Source: Aurantimonas sp. Leaf443 (GTDB lineage: Bacteria; Pseudomonadota; Alphaproteobacteria; Rhizobiales; Rhizobiaceae). From it: 64,000 nt of DNA. Position numbers and translations under genes: made by a program. The notes beneath the pieces were generated by a model that had not been told where the DNA came from, did no database searches, and was given only the letters and a program-made list of their open reading frames with translations. The DNA lies in contig NZ_LMRD01000006.1 in NCBI RefSeq assembly GCF_001425575.1, positions 631,977 through 695,976 on the forward strand, in the 5' to 3' direction. Positions 21,001 through 26,317 of the stretch are shown in pieces (the first letter of the stretch is position 1; each line of letters opens with the position of its first letter).

Positions 21001-21061
21001 CCTCCTCGAGTTCGTTGACGGCGTCGTCGGTGAGCTGGTCGAAGGATTTGATCTTGGACAT
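12053..21061 (-). CDS. Giant membrane-anchored coiled-coil protein resembling growth pole ring protein GPR/RgsE
   Basis: This 3002-residue protein is encoded by one uninterrupted 9-kb frame. Residues 1-250 are acidic then Ala/Pro-rich. Two membrane helices follow at about 261-282 and 297-320. Residues about 325-2760 are almost entirely helical, dominated by LDER-x-LDxR motifs like those scored as apolipoprotein A1/A4/E domains. Residues 585-980 hold nine copies of a 44-residue repeat and residues 2562-2677 hold four copies of a 29-residue repeat. A Pro/Ala linker precedes a distinct compact C-terminal region of about 120 residues (DRYRAGERNVFTRRLYT). This architecture matches GPR of Agrobacterium tumefaciens and RgsE of Sinorhizobium meliloti, which form a ring at the growing pole and are needed for polar growth. 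As I recall, those are nearer 2,100 residues, so this one is unusually long. Orthology is inferred from architecture. Confidence 0.72.
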   Translation of the reverse strand: MSKIKSFDQLTDDAVNELEEALRADFDAAEGDATAEEMAGRATASLEEELPVRAGEVDFVFEDFERQIAETADWLRADGTVTADPFELDASAIDAALSEAVSAETMQATDETPVAAGDPAFFAADTDLAADMSGAPVAAPSDPSPSMSAEDTASAPFASETAPSFGAAAVAAGIGAGAGLAAAGTGEASLARPSLAQPSAGGFDAPLAAANEPARTTMPGLRKPAAELPRSFNQPPANDEDRRASVVADALLSRRASRGPLMAGTILGLGWAALVGFGAYSMNAAGQSLVGVPEVDAALALALGVLPAGLMVGLSLVVVRAADLKLASRSMAEVALRLAEPESIAAERVATVGNAVRREMDSLGEGLEKALGRSTELENIVQNEVAALERAYADNEVKIRTLVTDLSAEREAMLSHAERLRSAVVGSHQRLAQDVDQTSDGVLQRIEGASQKFNALLDERGASLERDYAARSQSLVTLFDEHGRAASDRLSANGEALIGRMDEIAGKAGSQVEEATARAVRELEARNAELQRTADGLVDRLSGLGAEIARNLSASGEEIAGLLSGRGSTFEEDGRRFIQQLTEALDERSGRLDANGQRLLTEIAAALDGRIAGIEGTVETGVGRIAGLLDDKRQQIDVSGQRVLADLSSAMDERIADLSGEVDMAASRLAAVLDERRAQIDASGERLVSDVTDSLDARVAALDGVADQSFGRLGTMLDERRLTIETSGQRLLSDVSSALDGRIEGLSGQVDGAVSRLAALLDERHARIQSHGDRLLSGVSEALDGRIDTLAATSRDAAARLASILDERSARLDDGTHRLLNGVTTTLDARIEALSRVSGLAADRIAAILEDRTNTLRFDADRLSGELKDALDNRLAGLSADHGSFFTELNALFDERSVRFAGDGQGFLLGLEATLDDRGSDIEQRQQAFIAALSALLDERSGRLDTESRAFLQLLEECLTTRTERATEFFTNAGGQTLGELDHRLDRLEFAMGDRGAALVAALQDRADAIDFSTTRAAELVQGRSGELREALESQIRGLVEAFDIGQTTVSQRAGEAVERARAVLDERTESLRAVIDDRLSGLDGLLEERTDRIAVTLDDRMLAFDMASDNRFEAYGEKAAAFDRALGEAILRLDGLLAVRRSEMEGIVDTGARSIADTLTQRMESVARTLTTQSEDIEAALAYAQQALSGSIEEKGASVTTAIEATVTRLEELLGGAEDNLSRRVDEKSQVLAAILDERRQAIETLVEESGDGLANGLDRRIEAIAGILADRAGKFTQSIDKQSVRFIGGLEERSNVFLGEFDQRAASLSGQLADRIEASRTLLGTSQETLAADLGQHEASIRMLFDERVEALRGASDLLEERMNATIENQLGSLAGSFEETVSRIAAGIYEKADSLRTVLDGSGSAVAAEIDRNRRQVETDLQRLRDILENAGPSVASEFDRGRSMFDTEVAALRQSLEGTGLSVAAEFERVRERLGAEIEERTQGIAGEFETRTQRLSSEIERSAAGQLLAIESALAGLATVIESRGADLRRTADDAQTEMSGEFDRRLDAMRRVLTEGRDALASELEARQQALSGDLGERILRVGEGLDARSSTLRAIVDDAHNVLVDGLDSRLEQIRRLVGDHEGSILSGLDTRVASISSEFDAGRNAIAQVLDEKVGTLSDALLSADIRLAGALDERRDALTSIVEEAARTASATIGDRADDVRRAIEQSVTDVSISLENRRDELLAALDGGSSTLTSALSERTQAIATVLDRGLDTVERSLNSRTAAIAESLRETIGRASAAMAEEAGRARDLLNGESSRFAESLSGVDRTFALSGEEASRRIAAEADRLSERLDNLAATLAERIEATSLAVQDQTGSLNRQVAGEGDRIAETVRNAVEVIRTLSTESRGHFASEAEDLARRVADLSRILRQEAEEARLALADQSSAFAGELGGASLAMRNEAEALRGRLSEVSASFLAQFADISDRMIAETEAARTGLSGERLAMSDGLLALTASLRGELDGVTGRLAALSDDLGSNVSMVGDRLRSGAEEARDLLSEETRLLSAQLEEATERLRLAGEASRGNFVEEASLVAGEVETATARMREATEAARVTLTENTDSFARRLSGASYQLLSQSERVAASLEERSSKFATELGTVSERLSALLESSGLPQEISGATQLIRTEIGAASTSLRDEIASVAERLREGVAEAATLLATEADAVNRGVLGRGEELASQFAGLSTAIRVETDRARGQIVETAGQIGEEISTRMSETERALATRTRLMAEEVEAKTRALNEVLASRSAEIARLIDEEARPMVERLGTSGTEIAERISLSTRSAAERLSSENGAFVAALSQRTAETVEALSRSSDEILSAIDSKAASAIGAVADMRDQLSRDVGSLVGRLAQSGNALRGLVEEAAGNLNAIDVALGETSQRFTEGAEQASNSISLSSRLLDSNVARLDQLSTTAFSRVAAMADRFQEHGATLTEVVRLIETNEDGLRAALGSGHAEIEALSNGLVERSEEIGALMRSMEEVVGGLFDRTEERSRLMATLLASEVGQSLGEADRRLDRAEARSRQAAETMRTVLESAVGDVEDRFEAAEARSRQAAETVRDAFQTVAGNVDGQFASAEERSRQAAEIMRGAIQSVVGEAESQFDVAEGRSRQSAEAMRAAIQAVIEDATLRFEGATQEMRRTAADIRRELDGARAEIKRGVFELPEETRESTEAMRRAVSDQIRALKDLSEIVSQSGRALDVGMRRAPAAAAPRVSTRVAPLSSVEDEVEAEIAASFLSDGNLALDTRGPAYPAPQAAAAQPVSQPAPSVARGEARPAAPAVQQPSTLRPARPVEDEAAQPGETGGRGGGWVSDLLRRASRDEDAAKAEMPAPAAPAPAPAARSADHVVESLNSLSVDIARAIDHRASVELWDRYRAGERNVFTRRLYTMKGQQTFDEIRRKYQRDMEFRGAVDRYIADFEQLLADVARTDTDNAISRGYLTSDTGKVYTMLAHASGRFDS
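13031..13378 (-). repeat. Four tandem 87-bp units encoding a 29-residue repeat
   Basis: Residues 2562-2677 of the giant protein are four gapless 29-residue units, each beginning xRSRQxAE and each ending in an acidic xxAE-like turn. The unit starts at 13378, 13291, 13204 and 13117 are exactly 87 bases apart. Twenty-nine residues is close to eight turns of an alpha helix, so equivalent residues would line up on one face. Confidence 0.9.
18122..19309 (-). repeat. Nine tandem 132-bp units encoding a 44-residue repeat
   Basis: Residues 585-980 of the giant protein are nine consecutive 44-residue units without a single insertion or deletion. Each opens with LDER or a close variant (L585, L629, L673, L717, L761, L805, L849, F893, L937), usually has a central GxRLL, then LDxR about residue 23. 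The tenth position (981) again begins LDHR before the register is lost. Forty-four is four hendecads, the period expected for a right-handed or straight helical rod. Confidence 0.93.
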
Positions 21062-21424
21062 CGACGATCTGCCTCAACTCTCTGCCGCGGCCTGCGACCG
21101 TCCGGGCTTTCGCCCGGGTCGCAGATCCGACACGCCGAACACAATGGCGCGCCAAAACGGAGGATTCCTCGTTCATCATCGTAAATGCCGGCCAAGGCGA
21201 AAGAAACCGTAAAGCCGGCACATCCTTACAAGTTTAAACATAAGGTTAACGCGCGGCAGGAAATCGTCGTCTTTCGCCCGCCAGGGCCCGGATCCGCGCG
21301 GTTTCCGCCGTTCCCGGCAGCATCGCAGGAATCGCGGCACGAGGCGAATCCCAAACCATGCGGCGAGGCGCCATTCACCGAAGATTGGGAAGTTCGCGCG
21401 ATGCTGCCGGCTTCCGGGTCGTGC
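21062..21424. other. Divergent intergenic region between giant gene and hpt gene
   Basis: This 363-base stretch carries the promoters of both genes. An unusually AT-rich patch at 21225-21250 contains TTAA at 21234-21237 and TTAAC at 21246-21250, eight bases apart. That resembles a CtrA box, but the canonical spacing is seven. No coding sequence is convincing here. Confidence 0.5.
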
Positions 21425-21832
21425 ATGACGCATCGGCCTCCGTCAGGATCGCCGAGACCGCCGATGGCCAGACCCGCTGCCGCCCAGACCTCCCATTCCG
21501 CCGCGGAGCGCGTCCGGCCCTCCACCGGGCGGCCCATCGATCTCGTCCATCTCGCCAACCAGACCTTCGGCGACCGGCTTCTGGAACGGGAGATCCTGGC
21601 GCTGTTCTGCGTACAGCTCTCCACGCTGCGCGCCCGCATGGAGATCGCCGGGCCGGCCGAACGCCTCTCGCTCGCCCATGCGCTGAAGGGCTCCTCGCGC
21701 AATGTCGGCGCCTTCGTCCTTGCCGAGCGCGCCGAGACGGTGGAGCTTCTGCCCCTGCACGAGCCCGCGATGACGGCGCTTCTCGAGGAACTCGACGAAG
21801 TGCGGGCCTTCGCCGATCGCCTCGCGCACTGA
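21425..21832 (+). CDS. Orphan histidine phosphotransfer (Hpt) domain protein
   Basis: The protein has 135 residues from the ATG at 21425; an ATG at 21464 would give 122. The first 35 residues are Pro/Ser/Arg-rich and probably disordered. From about residue 40 it is a four-helix Hpt domain. The phospho-accepting histidine is H85 within AHALKGSSRNVGA, which fits the HxLKGSSxxxGA consensus closely. Such proteins relay phosphate between a hybrid kinase and a response regulator in the cytoplasm. No kinase or regulator is adjacent. The nearest two-component protein in the window is CckA, 10 kb away, whose usual partner ChpT has a different fold. It is divergent from the giant polar-growth-like gene. 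Confidence 0.85.
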   Translation: MTHRPPSGSPRPPMARPAAAQTSHSAAERVRPSTGRPIDLVHLANQTFGDRLLEREILALFCVQLSTLRARMEIAGPAERLSLAHALKGSSRNVGAFVLAERAETVELLPLHEPAMTALLEELDEVRAFADRLAH

Positions 21833-21903
21833 CGGGCCCTGCCGGCGCGCCGCGATCGGGCGCCCATCGCCGCCGCGCGCGCATCCCTCGCGGCCCTTCA
21901 CGG

Positions 21904-21932
21904 TTGACAACGCGCGAGGGACGTTCTCTCAA
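21904..21932 (+). promoter_or_regulatory. Candidate sigma-70 promoter for the ferredoxin gene
   Basis: A perfect TTGACA (21904-21909) is followed after 17 bases by TCTCAA, about 60 bases upstream of the ferredoxin start. The -35 is strong and the -10 poor, which is common in alphaproteobacterial promoters. Confidence 0.42.
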
Positions 21933-21991
21933 CCGTTCGATCGCAGTTGCGGGCCGTTTCCTCGGTCCCCCAGATTCCGGACCCGGCAGGC

Positions 21992-22312
21992 ATGACCAAG
22001 CTCATCTTCGTCACCCACGAGGGCACGCGCTACGAGATCGAGGCCGCCAACGGCTCGACGGCCATGGAGAACGCGGTGCGCAACGACGTGCCGGGGATCG
22101 AGGCCGAATGCGGCGGCGCCTGCGCCTGCGCGACCTGCCATGTCTATGTCGATGAGGCCTTCACCGCGCTCACCGGCGAGCCTGAGGCGATGGAAGAGGA
22201 CATGCTCGACTTCGCCTTCGAGGTGAAGCCGACCTCGCGCCTCTCCTGCCAGATCAAGATCCGGCCCGAGCTCGACGGGCTCGTGCTGACCGTGCCCGAA
22301 CGCCAGGCCTGA
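21992..22312 (+). CDS. 2Fe-2S ferredoxin, adrenodoxin type
   Basis: This 106-residue electron carrier belongs to the adrenodoxin/putidaredoxin/FdVI family. The cluster ligands are C40, C46, C49 and C86, in the C-x5-C-x2-C...C arrangement of that family; a further C44 lies within the loop. The start at 21992 follows GGCAGG, and an in-frame ATG at 21947 is less likely because it would add a non-conserved extension. Members work in iron-sulfur assembly or donate electrons to cytochromes P450; no partner gene lies nearby, so the acceptor is unknown. It is a single-gene unit, with an opposite-strand gene following. Confidence 0.92.
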   Translation: MTKLIFVTHEGTRYEIEAANGSTAMENAVRNDVPGIEAECGGACACATCHVYVDEAFTALTGEPEAMEEDMLDFAFEVKPTSRLSCQIKIRPELDGLVLTVPERQA

Positions 22313-22367
22313 TCGCCACGCCGTTTCGGACCTCGCATCGCGCCGGGAAACGCGCCGGCCGCCCCCG

Positions 22368-22976
22368 TCAGCGGACGGGGTAGCCCTCGATCGCCTTGGC
22401 CAGCGCCCGCGAGAGGCGGCGGTCGACGTCTCGGCCTTCCGCCGCGTCGAAGGCGAGCTGCTCGCGCTCGTGCGCGGCGAGATAGCGGCTCGTCACCTGG
22501 TTCACCCGCGCCTCCATCCTCTCGCAATCCGCCTCCGGGCGCAGGTTGCGGATGGCGCTCTCCATCTTCTTCAGCCAACGCTTGGCGATCGTGGCATGCT
22601 CGGCCTCGTGGCGGCGGATGTCCTTCTCCAGCGTCTGCCAGACGAGGACGACGTCGGGCGCCGTGCGCCGCGGCTGGACCCAGCGCGGCAGGGTGATCTT
22701 GAGATCGAGCGCGAGACGGGGCGTGCCGACGGCGCAGAGGCGGCCGACGCGCTTGTAGTCGACATGGCCGTCGAAGCGCACCTCGGTGGCGCCCGGATGG
22801 CGCGCGCCCGTGCCGGTGACGAGCGGGCCCTGGCGCGAGAGGCTGGCGTCGAGCTCGGCGAGCGTGCGGCCCTTCACCGGAAAATAGGTCGTGCTCTCGC
22901 GGACTGTGGCGGCCCCGGCGGGAAGCGCGGACAGGACGACGATTCCACTCGCCAGGAGGGCGATGAGGCTACGCAT
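22368..22976 (-). CDS. Secreted DUF922 protein, predicted zinc protease
   Basis: This 202-residue protein begins with a signal peptide ending near GAA at residues 21-23. The mature domain carries the DUF922 pattern: YFPVKGRTLAELDASLSRQGP early, a beta-rich middle, then the metalloprotease-like HEAEH at 123-127 inside DIRRHEAEHATIAKRW. Cysteines at 81 and in ADCERM may form a disulfide in the periplasm. The family (COG5661) is predicted to be zinc-dependent proteases from the HExxH motif; activity is not established to my knowledge. The ATG at 22976 was chosen because it places the signal at the N-terminus. It is divergent from folP and convergent with the ferredoxin. Confidence 0.8.
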   Translation of the reverse strand: MRSLIALLASGIVVLSALPAGAATVRESTTYFPVKGRTLAELDASLSRQGPLVTGTGARHPGATEVRFDGHVDYKRVGRLCAVGTPRLALDLKITLPRWVQPRRTAPDVVLVWQTLEKDIRRHEAEHATIAKRWLKKMESAIRNLRPEADCERMEARVNQVTSRYLAAHEREQLAFDAAEGRDVDRRLSRALAKAIEGYPVR

Positions 22977-23151
22977 GGCGTCAGGACCTTCCAGGGCGAG
23001 GCGATGATGCGAGGCTATCTCATTGACTCGCGTAAACAAGGGCTTTCGCGCCACGGTGATCGCCCGGTTGTCGCAACGGTGCGCGCTGCGCTAAAGCGTG
23101 CCCATGGGCATGCGGCGCGTCCGGCGCCGACGCCTGGAGGAGGCGAGGTCG

Positions 23152-24012
23152 ATGGACATTGTACTGCCGCGCGGCGGAACATGGCGGGTCGGCCATGGCC
23201 GCAGCCTCGATCTCGACGGGCCGGCCTGCATCATGGGCATCCTCAACGCGACGCCCGATTCGTTCTCGGACGGCGGGCGCTACGCCAGCGTGGAGGCGGC
23301 CGTGTCCGCCTCGCTGCGCATGGTGGAGGAGGGCGCCGCGATCGTCGATATCGGCGGGGAATCGACGCGGCCGGGTGCGGTGCCGGTGGATGCCGCCGAG
23401 GAACAGCGGCGCATCCTGCCGGTGATCGAGGCGCTCGCGGCGCGCTCCGATTGCCTCATCTCCGTCGACACCTACCGCTCGCAGACGGCGAGGCTGGCGC
23501 TGCAGGCCGGCGCCCATATCGTCAACGACATCTGGGGCGCGCAGAAGGACGAGGCGATCGCGCGCGTCGCGGCCGAGTTCGGCGCCGGCCTCTGCCTCAT
23601 GCACAATGGGCGCGAGCGCCGGACGCTGCCGGACGTGATCGAGGACCAGCACGTTTTTCTCAAGCGCTCGCTCGAGATCGCGGCGGCCGCGGGCGTGGCC
23701 CGCGAGGCGATCGTTCTCGATCCCGGCTTCGGCTTCGCCAAGGACGGGCCGGAAAACATGCTCCTGCTCATGCGGCTGGACGAGCTGCGCGCGCTCGGCT
23801 TCCCCTTGCTCGTGGGAACCTCGCGCAAGCGCTTCGTGCGCGGCGCGATCGGGCGCGAGGACCCCGAGCCCGACGTCGCGACGGCCGCCACGAGCGTTCT
23901 CATGCGCGAGCGGGGCGCCGACATCTTCCGCGTCCACAACGTGCCGGCCAACCGCGACGCGCTCGCCATCGCCGACGCCATGCGCCGCGCCTTCCAGGGC
24001 GAGCGCTGGTGA
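23152..24012 (+). CDS. folP: Dihydropteroate synthase
   Basis: This 286-residue cytoplasmic enzyme condenses p-aminobenzoate with dihydropterin pyrophosphate in folate synthesis and is the sulfonamide target. Signatures are NATPDSFSDGG at 32-42, DIGGESTRPGA at 66-76, the SVDTYR loop, DPGFGFAKD and GTSRKRF. The start at 23152 follows a strong GGAGGAGG; the upstream ATGs at 23098 and 23110 encode only an arginine-rich leader. Its stop overlaps the folK start as GTGA. In many related genomes folB lies between folP and folK; here it does not. The sulfonamide-contact motifs are ordinary, with no sign of a resistance variant. Confidence 0.95.
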   Translation: MDIVLPRGGTWRVGHGRSLDLDGPACIMGILNATPDSFSDGGRYASVEAAVSASLRMVEEGAAIVDIGGESTRPGAVPVDAAEEQRRILPVIEALAARSDCLISVDTYRSQTARLALQAGAHIVNDIWGAQKDEAIARVAAEFGAGLCLMHNGRERRTLPDVIEDQHVFLKRSLEIAAAAGVAREAIVLDPGFGFAKDGPENMLLLMRLDELRALGFPLLVGTSRKRFVRGAIGREDPEPDVATAATSVLMRERGADIFRVHNVPANRDALAIADAMRRAFQGERW

Positions 24013-24530
24013 GCGCACGGGCGGCCCTCGGCCTCGGCGGCAATCTCGGCGATCCCCGCGCCTCGATGGCCGCCGCCCTCCGGCGTCTCGACGCGCGGAC
24101 GGACACGGCGGTCGTCCGCGTCTCGCGCCTCTATTCGACGCCGCCCTGGGGGCTGACGGACCAGCCGCGCTTCCTCAACGCCTGCGCCCTGGTGGAGACG
24201 GACCTCGCTCCGCTCGATCTGCTCGACCTCTGCCTTTCGACGGAGACGGCGCTGAAGCGGGAGCGGCGCGAGCGCTGGGGGCCGCGCACGATCGACATCG
24301 ACCTCCTCGACCACGGCGGCAGCGCGATGGAGAGCGAGCGCCTCGTCCTGCCCCATCCCAGGATCCACGAACGCGCCTTCGTGCTCGTGCCGCTCGCCGA
24401 CATCGCGCCGGACCTCTGCCTTCGCGGCCGCACCGTCTCCGCCTGGCTCGCGGAGACGGATACGGCCGGAATCCTTGCCGAGAGCGCGGACGGATCGTGG
24501 TGGTGCGGGGCGGGGGCGCCGGCCGGCTGA
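24009..24530 (+). CDS. folK: Hydroxymethyldihydropterin pyrophosphokinase
   Basis: This 173-residue enzyme transfers pyrophosphate from ATP to 6-hydroxymethyl-dihydropterin, the step before FolP. The N-terminal ALGLGGNLGDP, the segment FLNACALVET and the signature RWGPRTIDIDLL are all present, together with LPHPRIHERAFVLVPL. Translation starts at a GTG whose last two bases belong to the folP stop (GTGA), so the two are probably coupled. The last 15 residues are Gly/Ala/Trp-rich and not typical of the family. The gene is convergent with the following secreted-protein gene. Confidence 0.94.
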   Translation: MSARAALGLGGNLGDPRASMAAALRRLDARTDTAVVRVSRLYSTPPWGLTDQPRFLNACALVETDLAPLDLLDLCLSTETALKRERRERWGPRTIDIDLLDHGGSAMESERLVLPHPRIHERAFVLVPLADIAPDLCLRGRTVSAWLAETDTAGILAESADGSWWCGAGAPAG

Positions 24531-24557
24531 GCGGGACCGGCGGGCCGGGTCCTCGCG

Positions 24558-25088
24558 TTACTCGGCGGCGGCGCTGCGCCGGCCTTCGGTGCGCTTCAGG
24601 TTCATGCCGATGACGGGCACGAGCTCCCCGGCGACGCGCACGGAGACGGTGATCGCCAGCGTGTCTTCCTTGGTGATGCGCGCGACCATCGCGCCCTTCA
24701 GCTGCTTGCGGTCGAGGCCGACGACGATCTTGTCGCCTTCCACCGCGCCCGACACGATGTCGAGACCCTTGCCGGCGGCGCCGTCCTGGAAGGCGCCCTT
24801 GTAGCCGCTGCCGCTGCGGATGACGGCGGCCCTCATCGGCTGGGAAAACAGGCCGACGCGGCAGGCGCCGTCGAGATCGACGCCGACGGAGGCCTGCTGC
24901 TGGAGGCCCGCGAAGTCGCAGGTGAACTTGGTGCCCTTGTACTTGCCGGCGACGATCTCGCCGGGACCGCTCCACTTGCCGTAGACCTGGTTGAAGAAGG
25001 CCTCGTCGCCGGCGGCGCCGGCCGGCGCCGTGAACGGCAGGGCGGCGAGGAAGGCGAGGGCGAGACCTGCGACGTGCGTGCGGAGCAT
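24558..25088 (-). CDS. Secreted hypothetical protein
   Basis: This 176-residue protein has a clear Sec signal peptide, MLRTHVAGLALAFLAALPF followed by an Ala/Gly cleavage region near residue 26. The mature chain begins DEAFFNQVYGKWSGPGEIVAG and has alternating short strands (KFTCDFAG, VGVDLDGACRVG, VVGLDRKQLKGAMVARI), suggesting a small beta-barrel. Two cysteines about 20 residues apart could pair in the periplasm. I do not recognise a characterised family, although proteins of this shape are common in rhizobia. The gene stands alone between folK (convergent) and ycjF, with its own start at 25088. Confidence 0.75.
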   Translation of the reverse strand: MLRTHVAGLALAFLAALPFTAPAGAAGDEAFFNQVYGKWSGPGEIVAGKYKGTKFTCDFAGLQQQASVGVDLDGACRVGLFSQPMRAAVIRSGSGYKGAFQDGAAGKGLDIVSGAVEGDKIVVGLDRKQLKGAMVARITKEDTLAITVSVRVAGELVPVIGMNLKRTEGRRSAAAE

Positions 25089-25228
25089 GGGAAGCCTTCC
25101 CGGCGATGCAAGTGGTTGTTTCGTGGCTCCTTTATCGGCGCGAAGGGTTAACCAAGCCTTTCCGAGAGGCTCTCCGTGCACGCGGCCGCACGCCGCATGG
25201 CAGGCCGGCCACAGGGCCCCGATGCGGA

Positions 25229-26317
25229 TCAGCGCGCGCGGCGGGCGTCCGAAATCCTGGCGATGGCCGACAGGTCGGCGAGGAAATCGCCGATGGTCGG
25301 GCGCCGCGAGCGCAGGAACGGGATGGGCCGGCACAGATCCATCGCGGCAAGGCCGACGCGCGCCGTGAGGAGCCCGTTGACGACGCCTTCGCCCAGCCGC
25401 GCCGAGAGCTTGGAGGCGATGCCGTGGCCGACCACCTGCTGCACCAGGCTGTCGCCGATCGAGATCGTGCCGGTCACCGCGAGATGGGAGAGGACGTCGC
25501 GCGTCAGCCGCACGAGCCCGAGCGCGCCGGGCCGCGCGCCGTAGAGTTCGGCCATGCGGCGGATGAGGCGCACCGTCTCGAAGAGGACGAAGACGACGTC
25601 GACCAGCGCCTTGGGGCTCACGGCGGTGACGACCGAAACGCGCTTGGAGGAGGCGAGGACGAGCGCGCGGGCCTTCAGATCGAGCGGCGTCAGAAGTTCG
25701 CGCTCGGCCAGCGCCACGAGGTCGGCCCCGTCGATCACCTCCTCGTCGAGCTCGGCCATCCTGGCGCGGCCGAGGCCCGTTTCCGGCTTGGCGGACAGGA
25801 AGGAGACGAGCTTGGCGACCACGCGGCGAGCGGCGGAAGCGTCGTTCGTGTCGTAGGCGGCGAGCGCGTCGCGCCGCTCGGCCTCGATGGCCGAGAGGCG
25901 CATGAGCGCGACGGTCTCGCGCGCCACGACGCCGAGCGCGCCGGCAAGAAGCAGGAGGGACAGGCCGAGCGCCGTCCAGCCGAGCCACTCGTTGCGCGCG
26001 AACAGGTCCCGCACGAGGTCGTCGACGGCAAGGCCGATGCCGAGCGACAGGAGGGCACCGAGGGCGCCGACGAAGAGCTTGCCGAAGGAGAAGCCGCGGC
26101 GGCGGGCAAGGGCCGGTTCGGGCTCGAGCGCCTCGAGCGCCTCGGCCTCGATCGCCTCGTCCGCCTCGATCGTGACGAGGCTGAGATCCTCGATCGCGCG
26201 GGGCGGGCGCTGCGCCTCGCGAACCGGCGTCGCGTCCGGCCCGCGCGGCGGGGTCTGGCCGGGCAGCCGGTACGCGCCGGGGGTCCGGGAGGGGCGGTCC
26301 ATGGGCTCGTCGCTCAC
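25229..26317 (-). CDS. ycjF: YcjF-like inner-membrane protein (DUF697, TIGR01620 family)
   Basis: This 362-residue protein has an N-terminal Pro/Glu-rich cytoplasmic segment of about 70 residues. Two membrane helices lie at about 78-100 and 105-130 (FVGALGALLSLGIGLAVDDL and WTALGLSLLLLAGALGVVA). A helical DUF697 domain contains VVTAVSPKALVDVVFVLFET and VTGTISIGDSLVQQVVGHG. The function is unknown; the gene is nearly always partnered with ycjX, as here. The GTG start at 26317 shares bases with the ycjX stop (GTGA). An ATG five codons later at 26302 is the alternative. In E. coli the pair belongs to the phage-shock and envelope-stress neighbourhood, but no psp genes are visible here. Confidence 0.85.
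   Translation of the reverse strand: MSDEPMDRPSRTPGAYRLPGQTPPRGPDATPVREAQRPPRAIEDLSLVTIEADEAIEAEALEALEPEPALARRRGFSFGKLFVGALGALLSLGIGLAVDDLVRDLFARNEWLGWTALGLSLLLLAGALGVVARETVALMRLSAIEAERRDALAAYDTNDASAARRVVAKLVSFLSAKPETGLGRARMAELDEEVIDGADLVALAERELLTPLDLKARALVLASSKRVSVVTAVSPKALVDVVFVLFETVRLIRRMAELYGARPGALGLVRLTRDVLSHLAVTGTISIGDSLVQQVVGHGIASKLSARLGEGVVNGLLTARVGLAAMDLCRPIPFLRSRRPTIGDFLADLSAIARISDARRAR

Noticed and set aside
11615-21184. An open frame of more than 3,100 codons on the plus strand, antisense to the giant gene
   Set aside because: It is Arg/Gly/Ala/His-rich with no domain pattern. It arises because the GC-rich, repeat-rich codons of the minus-strand gene leave few stops in one antisense frame, and it also runs through the terminators at 11610-11638 and 11978-12007.
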